From the NCBI GenBank assembly GCA_013177935.1, contig JABLXZ010000001.1, positions 161,794-225,793 on the forward strand: a stretch of 64,000 nt of DNA. The letters are read 5' to 3'. Made by a program: the position numbers and the translations under genes. Positions 28,105 through 37,024 of the stretch are shown piece by piece. Every line of letters begins with the position of its first letter. The stretch's first letter is position 1. Source of the DNA: a candidate division WOR-3 bacterium (GTDB lineage Bacteria > Hydrothermota > Tepidihabitantia > Tepidihabitantales > Tepidihabitantaceae). The notes beneath the pieces were generated by a model. The model searched no databases and was not told where the DNA came from. It saw only the letters and a list, made by a program, of their open reading frames with translations.

Positions 28105-29015
28105 CCGATTTGTACTGTTCGTCCTGACGGGCGTTTCGAACCCGTGGGAATTGTCGTAAGTGTTGAAGGAATGCGAGTGAGTGCGAGATAAGCTCCACCC
28201 AGACCGAATAATAAGCCGAGAAAGATGTTACCTAAAAGTATTAGACAAACCGGAAATAATGGTGCCGGGATGAAGGAAGAGACAATTCGGTAGAGAAGAA
28301 ATGTCAACCCAAAAGATAAAATACCACCAAGTAGACCTTGCAATGCTCCTTGAACTAAAAACGGAAACCAGACGGCGGCGCGACTGGCTCCAACCAGTTC
28401 CATTATTTCTATTTCCTGGGTGCGACTAAAGATTGAATTTTCAACTGTTTGGAACACAATAAATAAGAGTGATATGGTAACGATTGTAAATAAGATTAGG
28501 TCCAAGAGAAAAGCGGTATTAAGAGCACGGTTAAGCTGGGCGAGTAGCTCTTTTCCGGACCAGACTTCAGTTACGCCGGGCAACAAAAGCAGTTTTTGTT
28601 CAGTTGCATTGACATTTTCCACGGTAGCGTAGTTAGGCTGAAGCCGGATGCGGATTGAGGCAGGGAGGGGGTTTTCACCAATCGCTGTGAGGAGGGAGGT
28701 GTCGGAACCTAAATCTTGGCGTAATTCTTCAAGGGCGTCTTCTTTTGAAATATAACGAATTTCGGCAACTCCGGCGATGCTGGCGATACGCTGTTTTAAA
28801 GGCGCCGGGTTCTCGGCGGCTTCCTCGGAGATAAAGGCGTAGATTTCTGCCCGTTCACTTGCGGCACGAATGACCGTCATTATATTAAAGGTGAGCAGGG
28901 CAAATAATGAAAGGAGAAGCAAGCATATTGCTTGAACCGCGCCAGACAAAAGGAATTGTTGCCGGCTTCGGTTAATAGTACGGAATGATTCCTTTAAAAG
29001 ATAAAGTGCATTCAT
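28101..29015 (-). CDS. ftsX: Cell division protein FtsX
   Basis: 304 residues, integral membrane partner of FtsE. There is one N-terminal transmembrane segment (about 23-46), then a periplasmic domain of about 120 residues (EIYAFISEEA to EVWSGKELL). Three more membrane segments lie in the C-terminal FtsX/MacB permease part, with the family-typical EIEIMELVGASRAAVWFPF loop. FtsX transmits ATP binding by FtsE to EnvC-type activators outside. It sits 8 bases downstream of ftsE and overlaps the EnvC-like gene by 4, so the three-part machine is co-encoded. Confidence 0.94.
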   Translation of the reverse strand: MNALYLLKESFRTINRSRQQFLLSGAVQAICLLLLSLFALLTFNIMTVIRAASERAEIYAFISEEAAENPAPLKQRIASIAGVAEIRYISKEDALEELRQDLGSDTSLLTAIGENPLPASIRIRLQPNYATVENVNATEQKLLLLPGVTEVWSGKELLAQLNRALNTAFLLDLILFTIVTISLLFIVFQTVENSIFSRTQEIEIMELVGASRAAVWFPFLVQGALQGLLGGILSFGLTFLLYRIVSSFIPAPLFPVCLILLGNIFLGLLFGLGGAYLALTRIPSTLTTIPTGSKRPSGRTVQIG

Positions 29016-29023
29016 AATAATCG

Positions 29024-29734
29024 CTAAACCTCGTCACGCACAATTCTACCAGCATCAAGGGTGACGCGTCGGCGCCTGGTTCTTTCGGCAAGGAGGGCAT
29101 CATGGGTTGCCATCAGGACCGTTGTGCCCTGGTAATTTATATCTTTTAGGATGTTAAGGATATCGTCCGAAGCTTTGGGGTCTATATTTCCGGTTGGTTC
29201 ATCGGCGAGTATGATGTCGGGTGATTTTACCAGTGCCCTGGCAATTGCGACTTTCTGTTGTTCGCCGCCGGATAGTTCATATGGATAGGAGTTTTTCTTG
29301 TGGGCGAGTCCCAGTTGGTTCAGAGTTTCTTGTATGCGTCCCGGGATTGTGTCGGGTTGAACATTGATTGCACGCAAGACAAACTCTAAATTCTCATAGA
29401 CCGTTCGTTCGGGCAATAACCTAAAGTCCTGGAAAATAATACCCAGCCGCCGCCTCAGAAGAGGGATTTCTTTTGCCTTCATTGTTAAAATATCATAGCC
29501 CAGTACCCTTATTTCTCCTTCGTCGGGCAGTTCCTGTCGATAAAGAAGTCTGAGTAAAGTAGTTTTGCCGGCGCCGGTAGCACCAAGTAAAAATAGGAAA
29601 TCACCTTGATAGACTGTGAGACTGATGTCTGTCAGCGCTGGCCAGTCCCCCTGGTAGTATTTAAAGACGCCGGAGAGTTCAATTACCGGCGTTGTTTGGG
29701 TATTACTACTATTATTAAAGTTTTCAGCAGACAT
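29024..29734 (-). CDS. ftsE: Cell division ATP-binding protein FtsE
   Basis: 236-residue ABC ATPase. It has Walker A GATGAGKTT, a Q-loop region with FQDFRLLPERTVYENL (highly typical of FtsE), signature LSGGEQQKVAIARAL, Walker B IILADEPTG and switch His in MATHDALL. It works with FtsX as a mechanotransmission complex for septal peptidoglycan hydrolysis, not as a transporter. About 15 extra polar residues precede the usual start. The N-terminus overlaps the GT2 gene by 11 bases. Confidence 0.95.
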   Translation of the reverse strand: MSAENFNNSSNTQTTPVIELSGVFKYYQGDWPALTDISLTVYQGDFLFLLGATGAGKTTLLRLLYRQELPDEGEIRVLGYDILTMKAKEIPLLRRRLGIIFQDFRLLPERTVYENLEFVLRAINVQPDTIPGRIQETLNQLGLAHKKNSYPYELSGGEQQKVAIARALVKSPDIILADEPTGNIDPKASDDILNILKDINYQGTTVLMATHDALLAERTRRRRVTLDAGRIVRDEV

Positions 29735-30383
29735 ACCACCTTAGAAGCGTTTTAATCGCGGCTACTCCGTCTTGCCAACCAATTTTTTTGCCTTTGGTTC
29801 GGGCAGTGTAGTGGATTGGAACTTCAGCAATACGAACACGAAAGCGCAAGAGTTTTGCTGTGATCTCTGGTTCGATATCAAACTGATTGGCGACCAATGC
29901 CAGTTTTTGTAACAAAGGCCGCCGGATTACTTTGTAACAAGTTTCCATATCAGTTATTTTACCACCAAATAAAGCGTTTGTAAAAAAAGTCAGTAAAATA
30001 TTTGCCAGCTGGCTGTAGAGGAGAAATCTTCCACGACCCCGGAAGCGCGAACCGAATACCGCTCCAACATTTTTATCAGCGAATGGCACAAGCAATTGGG
30101 GATAATCAGCGGGGTCGTATTCCAGATCGGCATCCTGGATTATAACTACATCACCGCGGGCGTATTTTAATCCGGTGCGTATTGCAGCTCCTTTACCTTG
30201 ATTGCGGGAATGCGTGAGTACGCGTATGTCCGGAATTGTGCGCAATAACTCAGGCGTGCGGTCTTGGGAACAATCATCGACCACAATGATTTCTTTTGCA
30301 ACAGGAACTCTTTGAACTTTCTCTATTAAATTAACTATTGATTCTTCCTCGTTGAAAACCGGGATTATAACAGAGAGTAGCAT
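29724..30383 (-). CDS. GT2 glycosyltransferase, dolichol/polyprenyl-phosphate sugar transferase-like
   Basis: About 219 residues from the ATG at 30383. A longer frame from 30413 overlaps the preceding gene and is less likely, because MLLSVIIPVFNEEES is the canonical family start. Signatures: IIVVDDCSQDRT, NQGKGAAIRTGLKYARGD, and QDADLEYDP with the metal-binding DxD-like residues. C-terminal TKGKKIGWQDGV is typical of DPM1/Ppm1-like enzymes. There is no membrane domain. It probably moves a sugar from a nucleotide donor to a polyprenyl phosphate. Given ugd and uxs upstream, a UDP-glucuronate or UDP-xylose donor is possible but unproven. Confidence 0.87.
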   Translation of the reverse strand: MLLSVIIPVFNEEESIVNLIEKVQRVPVAKEIIVVDDCSQDRTPELLRTIPDIRVLTHSRNQGKGAAIRTGLKYARGDVVIIQDADLEYDPADYPQLLVPFADKNVGAVFGSRFRGRGRFLLYSQLANILLTFFTNALFGGKITDMETCYKVIRRPLLQKLALVANQFDIEPEITAKLLRFRVRIAEVPIHYTARTKGKKIGWQDGVAAIKTLLRWYVC

Positions 30384-30384
30384 A

Positions 30385-31260
30385 TCATTCGCTTCGCTGA
30401 TATTTTTCTCCATCCGATTTTAATCGATAGATAGATTGAGTAACCTTAAGCCCCAATGTTCCATCACTTACGGGGCTTTTGCGGGTGCGGCAACAGGATA
30501 TAAAATCGCGACATTCACGAGTAAGCGGAAGGTTATTGAAATGAAGGCTATATCCGGTCAGTTCATCACAAATTGCTGATTGTTTTGAACCAGAGACGGT
30601 AAATCGGCGGATAAAAGGCGGTTCCTGCCAGCATGCGGTACCGTTAAGTACCTCACCACCGGCAAAATTCATCTGATATAAAACCCTGTTTTTGGTGATT
30701 TCTTTTAAGGAAACGGCGACCGGTTCACCCCAAAGCTTAATTGCCATTGCCAGACAATGGGGAAGCAAGTCATTGAAAATGTCAACTTCATCCCTTCCTC
30801 TTGATGTCCGGACGGCTTCGGCGTGAAGGATTCTTCCCAAACTGTTAGTTGCAATAAGATGTTGCAATTTTTCAAAGCCGGGTGTATAAACTGCGGTGTG
30901 TCCAACAGCCAGAATTAGTTCGCGCTCCTGACTCAATTTAAGCATTTCGTGAGCTTCGTTTGGGTCTATCGCCATGGGCTTTTCGACCAAGACATCTTTT
31001 CCCTGCCGGAGTGCCTGACAGGCAAGTTGATAATGGGTTTTATCAGGAGTGGCGATAATCACGGCTTTTATTTTAGAGTCAGCGAGCATATCCTCAAATG
31101 TGATGATGTTGACGTCAGGGTAATTATTGTGAAGATTCGCAAGATTATCGGGATTGGTATCGGCAACAAAAATTCGAGAGTTATTAAGCATGGTAACGGT
31201 CCGTAGGTAGTTTTTACCCCACTTACCAATCCCAACAATCCCAATGTACAATTCAGCCAT
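30385..31260 (-). CDS. Gfo/Idh/MocA-family oxidoreductase
   Basis: 291 residues. The N-terminal Rossmann motif is GIVGIGKWGKNYLRT. The family signature EKPMA (about residue 94, conserved Lys) is preceded by VIIATPDKTHYQLACQAL. The C-terminal half is the alpha/beta substrate domain. These enzymes oxidise or reduce sugars and nucleotide sugars such as UDP-N-acetylglucosaminuronate. Location between uxs and a GT2 gene suggests modification of a nucleotide sugar for surface polysaccharide; the exact substrate is not deducible. Spacing to uxs is 3 bases. Confidence 0.88.
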   Translation of the reverse strand: MAELYIGIVGIGKWGKNYLRTVTMLNNSRIFVADTNPDNLANLHNNYPDVNIITFEDMLADSKIKAVIIATPDKTHYQLACQALRQGKDVLVEKPMAIDPNEAHEMLKLSQERELILAVGHTAVYTPGFEKLQHLIATNSLGRILHAEAVRTSRGRDEVDIFNDLLPHCLAMAIKLWGEPVAVSLKEITKNRVLYQMNFAGGEVLNGTACWQEPPFIRRFTVSGSKQSAICDELTGYSLHFNNLPLTRECRDFISCCRTRKSPVSDGTLGLKVTQSIYRLKSDGEKYQRSE

Positions 31261-31263
31261 AAC

Positions 31264-32202
31264 CTAAATTAGCATTTGGTCTTTAAACCATTTTATTGTC
31301 ATTGTTAATCCCTTTGTCAAATTGACTTTTGGTTCCCACTTGAGAAGTCTTTTTGCCCGGGTTATATCAGGACAGCGTCGTTTGGGGTCATCGGGAGGAA
31401 TAGGCATAAATACCAGAGGACTTTTTGAACCGGTAAGTTTTTTTACCAGCTGGGCAAATTTGATAATCGTGAATTCTTGAGGATTGCCAAGATTTACGGG
31501 TTCGGCTATCGGACAATAAATCATCTTGTAAAGACCTGCGATTAAATCACTCACATAGCAAAAACTACGTGTTTGTTTACCGGTACCGTAGATTGTGAGA
31601 GGTTGGCCATTGAGCGCCTGATAAATTAGGTTAGGGACAACACGGCCGTCGTTTAGTTTCATACGGGGTCCATAGGTGTTGAAGATTCGCGCAATCCGTA
31701 CCGGTAAGTGAAAGATTCGATGGTAGGTCATTATCAAAGCCTCGGCATATCTTTTTGACTCGTCGTAAACAGCACGGGGGCCTATCGGATTTACATTTCC
31801 TTGGTAAGATTCGGATTGTGGGTGTTCTTCGGGGTCGCCATAAACCTCTGAAGTGGAGGCGTGAATGAAAATCGTTCCTTTTTTGCGAGCGATTTCCAGT
31901 AAATTATGTGTACCATAGGCGCCCGCCGCCATTGTCTCGAGGGGATAGGCAAAATAGTCTCGGGGGGAAGCAGGTGAAGCCAAATTAAAGATTACATCTA
32001 TATGACCCGATACCCGGAAAGGGCATACGATATCTTTCTGCATAAACTTGAATCGAGGGTGGTTTATTAGATGCGCGATGTTCTCCTTTCTGCCGGTAAT
32101 AAGGTTGTCAACACATATCACCCGCCAGCCTTTTTTCAAGAGGAAATCACAGAGGTGGGAGCCGATAAAGCCTGCCCCCCCAGCCACTAAACCTACTTTC
32201 AA
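31264..32202 (-). CDS. UDP-glucuronate decarboxylase-like epimerase/dehydratase
   Basis: 312-residue extended SDR protein. It has the GGAGFIGSHL NAD-binding loop, the NLASPASPRDY segment, ASTSEVYGDP, Y146xxxK150 in YDESKRYAE and RIFNTYGPRM. The combination LASPASP, VYGDPEEHPQ and NPIGPRAVYDESKR is characteristic of UDP-xylose synthase (UXS), which converts UDP-glucuronate to UDP-xylose. Its partner ugd, which makes UDP-glucuronate, overlaps it by 4 bases upstream, which supports the call. A dTDP-glucose dehydratase is the main alternative but fits less well. Confidence 0.9.
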   Translation of the reverse strand: MKVGLVAGGAGFIGSHLCDFLLKKGWRVICVDNLITGRKENIAHLINHPRFKFMQKDIVCPFRVSGHIDVIFNLASPASPRDYFAYPLETMAAGAYGTHNLLEIARKKGTIFIHASTSEVYGDPEEHPQSESYQGNVNPIGPRAVYDESKRYAEALIMTYHRIFHLPVRIARIFNTYGPRMKLNDGRVVPNLIYQALNGQPLTIYGTGKQTRSFCYVSDLIAGLYKMIYCPIAEPVNLGNPQEFTIIKFAQLVKKLTGSKSPLVFMPIPPDDPKRRCPDITRAKRLLKWEPKVNLTKGLTMTIKWFKDQMLI

Positions 32203-33497
32203 TCCCGACCCCTTCCCATTCCGATATAGGTGAATCCTTGTTTTCTTACGGCATCCGGGTCGAAGATATTTCTGCCATCACAGATGATGGGTAAACGCAT
32301 TTTTTCCTTTATCTCTTTAAGGTCAAGGTTCTTAAATTCTTCCCATTCGGTTATAACGGCCAGAAGGTCAGCATCAACCGCGACTTCAAGGGCGTTGTTG
32401 CAATAATCAATATCGGGCAGGATTTTTCGGGCATTTTTCATCGCTTGGGGGTCATAGGCCCGAATCCTCGCACCTTCGGCGATTAGTGCGTTGATAATAT
32501 CGATTGAAGGTGCAAATCGCATATCATCGGTATTGGGTTTAAAAGCCAAGCCCAGAATCCCGATGTTTTTCCCTTTTAGATTCCACAGTGCTTTACGGAT
32601 TTTACGGACAAACCTTTGTTTGGTCTCTTGATTAATTTTCTCGACTTCTTTTAACAGCTGAAAATCATAACCCAGCTCTTCGGCAATACGGATAAAAGCC
32701 CTTAAATCTTTTGGGAAGCAAAAGCCACCATAACCAACACCAGCGTCGAGAAATGCCCGTCCGATTCTTTTGTCCATGCCCATTCCATCGACAACCAGAC
32801 GAACATCAGCACCTGATGCTTCGCAGATAACCGCTAAGGCGTTTGCAAAAGAAATTTTCATAGCCAGAAAAGCATTCGAAGCATGTTTGATTAATTCCGC
32901 TGATTCAATGTCAGTAACAATTATGGGTGCGTTAATCGGACGGTATATTTCTGTCAGTATGTCCCGCGCTCGGGTAGTTTCTACCCCGATGACAATACGG
33001 TCGGGATGTAAGAAATCGTGGACGGCAGAGCCTTCGCGTAAAAATTCTGGGTTACTGGCAACATCGAAGGGAATGTTAGCACGGTTGTAACGTTCAACTG
33101 TTTTTTTTATCCACTTTCCTGTTTGGACGGGGACGGTAGACTTTTCGACGATTAAACGGTAACCATCCATACTGGCGGCGATATCGCGCACAACCCTTTC
33201 CACATAAGTCAAATCGGGTTCACCATTTTCCAGAGGTGGCGTACCCACGGCAATAAAACACACCTCACTTTCCAGAACCGCTCTCTTAATGTCTGTTACA
33301 AAACTTAAACGGTTTTCCCGGATAGCATCAGCAACGATTTCTTTCAACCCTGGTTCATAAATGGGCATTTCACCGCGTTTCAGCAGGTCAATTTTGTCAA
33401 CATCACTATCGACGCAAACTACTTTATGACCAATTTTTGCAAGACAGGCGCCGGAAGTAAGTCCCACATAACCCGTCCCAATCATCGCAATTTTCAT
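32199..33497 (-). CDS. ugd: UDP-glucose 6-dehydrogenase
   Basis: 432 residues. Oxidises UDP-glucose twice to UDP-glucuronate. The N-terminal NAD motif is GTGYVGL, then VEKSTVPVQTG, NPEFLREGSA, the central LIKHASNAFLAMKISFAN and the catalytic cysteine C260 in GYGGFCFPKDL. A C-terminal UDP-binding domain (GLAFKPNTDDMRFAPS) completes it. It heads a minus-strand unit running to holB. The ATG lies 7 bases after a clear -10, with no ribosome binding site, so it is predicted leaderless. Confidence 0.96.
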   Translation of the reverse strand: MKIAMIGTGYVGLTSGACLAKIGHKVVCVDSDVDKIDLLKRGEMPIYEPGLKEIVADAIRENRLSFVTDIKRAVLESEVCFIAVGTPPLENGEPDLTYVERVVRDIAASMDGYRLIVEKSTVPVQTGKWIKKTVERYNRANIPFDVASNPEFLREGSAVHDFLHPDRIVIGVETTRARDILTEIYRPINAPIIVTDIESAELIKHASNAFLAMKISFANALAVICEASGADVRLVVDGMGMDKRIGRAFLDAGVGYGGFCFPKDLRAFIRIAEELGYDFQLLKEVEKINQETKQRFVRKIRKALWNLKGKNIGILGLAFKPNTDDMRFAPSIDIINALIAEGARIRAYDPQAMKNARKILPDIDYCNNALEVAVDADLLAVITEWEEFKNLDLKEIKEKMRLPIICDGRNIFDPDAVRKQGFTYIGMGRGRD

Positions 33498-33504
33498 ATC
33501 GATA

Positions 33505-33532
33505 AATATATTAGTAGCGGAGATAAAGTCAA
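33505..33532 (-). promoter_or_regulatory. ugd promoter, leaderless type
   Basis: Minus strand: TTGACT (33532-33527), 16-base spacer, TATATT (33510-33505), 7 bases to the ugd ATG at 33497. This is one of the cleanest examples of the leaderless arrangement in the window. Confidence 0.75.
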
Positions 33533-33637
33533 GTGTAAATTCAACCTGCCAATAGGACGACTGGTAATGCCTTTTTCGCAGTCGAATTTCAAGGAGTTCA
33601 ATCAGGGAATCTTTTAAAAATTTTATTAATGGAGTTC

Positions 33638-33665
33638 TTGACTTTGCGTTATTTTTGTTTAATTA
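33638..33665 (+). promoter_or_regulatory. Possible livH promoter
   Basis: TTGACT (33638-33643), 16-base spacer, TAATTA (33660-33665), directly next to the TTG at 33666. With the alternative in-frame TTG at 33675 the distance would be 9 bases, as for other leaderless genes here. The promoter and the true start need each other to be decided. Confidence 0.4.
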
Positions 33666-34559
33666 TTGAACCAATTGACTTATTTTCTTCAACAGTTAAT
33701 TAACGGCTTACAACTTGGCTTTGTGTATGCCCTGATTGCACTGGGCTATACCATGGTTTATGGAATTGTCCGTTTAATTAACTTTGCCCATGGCGATGTT
33801 TTTATGGTGGGTGCCTATTTGGGTTTCTTCGCACTGACCAGCTGGCGTTTGCCTTTTCCCCTTGCAATAATCACGGCGATGGTTGGTTGCGCTCTGTTGG
33901 GGGTTTTTATTGAACGGCTGGCATATAAACCATTACGGCGGGCACCCAGAATCTCTTCCTTGATTACTGCGATTGGGGTGTCGCTTTTCCTCGAGTATTT
34001 TACCAGTTTGAAGTTTGTGTTCGGACCTTATTTTCGAGCGTATCCGCGCCCATTCGCAATCAGAACTTATAATCTGGGGGGCGTTACGGTTTCAAACATC
34101 CAAATCATCGTTTTCGGTGTGGCAATTTTATTGATGGCGGCTTTAACACTGTTCGTTAACCGCACAAAAACTGGTATGGCAATGCGGGCTGTTTCTTTTG
34201 ACCGGGATGCAGCAGCGTTGATGGGAATAAATGTTGACAATATTATCTCAATTACTTTCGGTATTGGTGCGGCACTTGCCGGCGCGGGTGGTGTGCTCTA
34301 TGGTATTGCCTATCCGCAGATTAATCCGTTTATGGGAATTATGCCCGGATTAAAGGCATTTGTTGCGGCGGTGTTAGGTGGAATTGGCATTATTCCGGGG
34401 GCGATGTTGGGCGCAGTGATTATGGGTATCGTAGAAAAGTTAACCGAGGTTTACATTTCTTCAACTTTGAGAGATGCCGCAGCATTTGCAATATTGATTA
34501 TTGTTCTTCTGGTTCGTCCTACAGGCATAATGGGAAAGCGAGAACAGGAAAAGGTGTAA
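33666..34559 (+). CDS. livH: Branched-chain amino acid-type ABC transporter permease LivH
   Basis: 297 residues, eight or so membrane segments. Family signatures: YALIALGYTMVYGIVRLINFAHGDVFMVGAY near the N-terminus and GIGAALAGAGGVLYGI near 210. Together with LivM it forms the membrane channel of a high-affinity hydrophobic amino-acid importer; related systems carry urea or amides. TTG at 33666 gives an N-terminus of normal length (NQLTYFLQQLINGLQLG); TTG at 33675 is possible. No ribosome binding site. First of livHMGF. Confidence 0.92.
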   Translation: MNQLTYFLQQLINGLQLGFVYALIALGYTMVYGIVRLINFAHGDVFMVGAYLGFFALTSWRLPFPLAIITAMVGCALLGVFIERLAYKPLRRAPRISSLITAIGVSLFLEYFTSLKFVFGPYFRAYPRPFAIRTYNLGGVTVSNIQIIVFGVAILLMAALTLFVNRTKTGMAMRAVSFDRDAAALMGINVDNIISITFGIGAALAGAGGVLYGIAYPQINPFMGIMPGLKAFVAAVLGGIGIIPGAMLGAVIMGIVEKLTEVYISSTLRDAAAFAILIIVLLVRPTGIMGKREQEKV

Positions 34560-34565
34560 GGGAAA

Positions 34566-35552
34566 ATGGCGCCGGAGAATAAATCGAGGATTGACCCCGG
34601 TATTGTAGTATTTTTAGTCACGTTAGGAGTGTTTGGGGTTCTGGAGTTTTTGATTGTGTCCGGTGTGATTAATCCTTATGTTCATACAATACTTTGTTAT
34701 GCTGGTATCGTCGTAATTTCGGCATTAGGGCTGAATTTGATTTACGGATATACCGGACAATTTTCTTTGGGTCACGCTGCCTTTTATGGCATCGGTGCAT
34801 ATACTGCAGCGCTAATGACCCGGGTGATATCCTCAAAAGGTTTATGGGTGCTTCCCGTCGGTTTAATTGCCGGCGCGTTGACGGCGGGAGTTATTGCTTG
34901 GTTAATCGGGCTGCCGATTTTACGATTAAAGTCCGATTATCTGGGTATTGCGACGCTGGGTTTTGGTATGATTATCAATGTACTGCTCAAAAACTCCGAC
35001 AAAGTAATTAAATCAATGGGTGGCGCTGCCGGGATGAGAGGAATTGAAAAATTAACGACATTCCCCTGGGTGTTTCTTTTCGGGTTGCTGGCTGTAATCG
35101 TCATCCGTAATCTGGTTTTTTCGGGTGTAGGACGGGCACTGATTTCAATTCGTGAGGATGAATTAGCCGCCGAAGCGGTTGGGGTGAACGCTACGCGCTA
35201 CAAAACATTGGGGTTTGTCATCGGATGTATGTTCGCCGGTGTTGCGGGAGCACTTTATGCCCATCTCTACACCTACCTCAATCCCGACAATTTCGACTTT
35301 TTAAAGTCAATTGATGTGTTGCTGATTGTCGTGATTGGTGGTCTGGGTAGCATATCCGGCACGATTATCGCCGGTGCCGGCTGGGCATTTTTACTCGAAG
35401 GTCTCCGGATAATTCTCCCTTCAGCGGTACAGGAGTGGCGAATGGTTGTTTATCCCTTGATTTTAATCGTAATAATGCTCTTCCGCTCCAGTGGGATAAC
35501 GGGCGGGAGCGAATTCAATTTTCTAAAACCCCAGGAGTATCGCCGACGGTGA
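34566..35552 (+). CDS. livM: Branched-chain amino acid-type ABC transporter permease LivM
   Basis: 328 residues, about nine to ten membrane segments. It has GLNLIYGYTGQFSLGHAAFYGIGAY, the LivM signature, SDYLGIATLGFGMI, and the EAA-like loop ALISIREDELAAEAVGVN with its conserved Glu/Asp. It starts 6 bases after livH, and its stop overlaps the livG GTG start by 4 bases. It would pair with LivH as the second permease subunit. Confidence 0.93.
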   Translation: MAPENKSRIDPGIVVFLVTLGVFGVLEFLIVSGVINPYVHTILCYAGIVVISALGLNLIYGYTGQFSLGHAAFYGIGAYTAALMTRVISSKGLWVLPVGLIAGALTAGVIAWLIGLPILRLKSDYLGIATLGFGMIINVLLKNSDKVIKSMGGAAGMRGIEKLTTFPWVFLFGLLAVIVIRNLVFSGVGRALISIREDELAAEAVGVNATRYKTLGFVIGCMFAGVAGALYAHLYTYLNPDNFDFLKSIDVLLIVVIGGLGSISGTIIAGAGWAFLLEGLRIILPSAVQEWRMVVYPLILIVIMLFRSSGITGGSEFNFLKPQEYRRR

Positions 35553-36319
35553 GTGCGCTACTGGAAATTGCTGGGTTAACCAAGGCATTTGGTGGGCTTA
35601 TTGCAGTAAAAGACTTTTCACTTACGCTTGAGCCTGGTGCTCTTACCGGATTGATTGGGCCCAATGGGGCGGGAAAGACTACGGTGTTTAACCTAATCAC
35701 CGGGATGATTGCCCCGAGTGGCGGTTCAATAATCTTTTCAGGCCGTCCGATTACTGGATTGAAGCCTTATCAAATATACCGTTTGGGAATTGGTAGGACA
35801 TTTCAGAACATCAGATTGTTTAAGGAACTTTCGGTTCTGGATAATGTCCGGGTGGCTTATCACCATCGAGGTAATGCCAGTGTTTTCGATGCGATTGTCC
35901 GCACCCCGCGTTTTTACTCCGAGGAAAAAACGGTAACAGAAAAAGCCCGCGAGTTGCTGTCAATCTTAGGACTGGAAACAAGGGAAAAAGAGATGGCGAA
36001 AAATCTTCCCTATGGAGAGCAACGGCGGCTGGAAATTGCCCGGGCATTAATTGCCGAGCCAAAGTTACTACTTTTGGACGAACCGGCGGCGGGTATGAAC
36101 CCCGCAGAGGTTGGTCGATTGATGGATTTGATTCTTTTCATCCAGGAACGATTTAAGGTGACCATACTTCTAATAGAACATCAGATGAAAGTGGTGATGG
36201 GTATTTGTCGCTGGGTGGTAGTGATGGATTTTGGCGAATTAATTGCCCAGGGTGTACCTTCTGATGTGCAGAATAATCCTAAGGTTATCGAGGCTTATCT
36301 GGGAAAGTCGGGAGGGTAA
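35549..36319 (+). CDS. livG: Branched-chain amino acid-type ABC transporter ATPase LivG
   Basis: The frame is open from 35435, but the conserved N-terminus SALLEIAGLTKAFGGLIAV begins at the GTG at 35549, which overlaps the livM stop (GTGA). This gives 256 residues, the usual length. Motifs: Walker A GPNGAGKTT, FQNIRLFKELSVLDNV, signature YGEQRRLEIARAL (LSGG-type Ser replaced, normal for LivG), Walker B LLLLDEPAAGMNP and H-loop IEHQMKVVM. It energises import together with LivF. Confidence 0.94.
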   Translation: MSALLEIAGLTKAFGGLIAVKDFSLTLEPGALTGLIGPNGAGKTTVFNLITGMIAPSGGSIIFSGRPITGLKPYQIYRLGIGRTFQNIRLFKELSVLDNVRVAYHHRGNASVFDAIVRTPRFYSEEKTVTEKARELLSILGLETREKEMAKNLPYGEQRRLEIARALIAEPKLLLLDEPAAGMNPAEVGRLMDLILFIQERFKVTILLIEHQMKVVMGICRWVVVMDFGELIAQGVPSDVQNNPKVIEAYLGKSGG

Positions 36320-37024
36320 GTGTTGCTGGAAGTGCAGGATTTAGTTGTGGACTATGGAGCAATTCGGGCATTACGGGGGATATCTTTTAGTGTTGGAGAA
36401 GGGGAAATTGTTACTCTCATTGGGGCAAATGGGGCGGGGAAGACAACAACATTAAAGACAATTTCTGGATTGCAAAAGCCATCGACCGGAAAGATTGTAT
36501 TTTTGGGCAAGAGAATTGATGGATTAAGTGGGCACCAAATCGCAAAATTAGGTGTCGTTCATGTTCCAGAGGGCCGCCGGCCATTTGCTGATATGACAGT
36601 GCGAGAAAATCTACTTCTCGGTGCTTTCAATCGCCCCCGTTCTGAAATTGATAAATCTTTTGAACGGGTTTTCAAATCTTTCCCGAGATTAAAAGAGCGG
36701 CTTAACCAACGTGCCGGAACGCTTTCGGGAGGCGAATTACAGATGCTTGCGATGGGCCGGGGCTTGATGGCGAAGCCAAAATTGTTGATGCTCGACGAAC
36801 CTTCAATGGGGCTCTCGCCGATTCTCGTTCAGGAGATTTTTTCTATAATCCAAGAGATTAATCGCCAGGGGACAGCGATACTACTTGTGGAACAGAATGC
36901 GTACATGGCGCTTCAGATTGCCCATCGGGCATATGTTCTGGAAACAGGACAGATTGTTCTTGAAGGCAAAGCGGATGAACTGCGAAATGCACCTGAAGTC
37001 AAAGCCGCATATCTCGGTGAATGA
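36320..37024 (+). CDS. livF: Branched-chain amino acid-type ABC transporter ATPase LivF
   Basis: 234 residues from a GTG immediately after the livG stop. Walker A GANGAGKTTTLKTISGL, the LivF-typical VPEGRRPFADMTVRENLLLGA, signature LSGGELQMLAMGRGL, Walker B LLMLDEPSMGLSP and H-loop-equivalent LLVEQN. Its C-terminus (KAAYLGE) matches family ends. No periplasmic binding protein gene (LivJ/K) lies next to this cluster; instead a DUF2723 membrane protein overlaps it by 8 bases. Confidence 0.94.
   Translation: MLLEVQDLVVDYGAIRALRGISFSVGEGEIVTLIGANGAGKTTTLKTISGLQKPSTGKIVFLGKRIDGLSGHQIAKLGVVHVPEGRRPFADMTVRENLLLGAFNRPRSEIDKSFERVFKSFPRLKERLNQRAGTLSGGELQMLAMGRGLMAKPKLLMLDEPSMGLSPILVQEIFSIIQEINRQGTAILLVEQNAYMALQIAHRAYVLETGQIVLEGKADELRNAPEVKAAYLGE

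Noticed and set aside
28101-29734. FtsE/FtsX as a general lipoprotein or macrolide exporter.
   Set aside because: FtsX has the short four-helix form with a small periplasmic domain, and the EnvC-like gene follows directly, which fits the division system.
36885-37016. Extended N-terminus of the DUF2723 protein starting inside livF.
   Set aside because: The extra residues are an out-of-frame shadow of livF, and the GTG at 37017 gives an N-terminus fitting the family.
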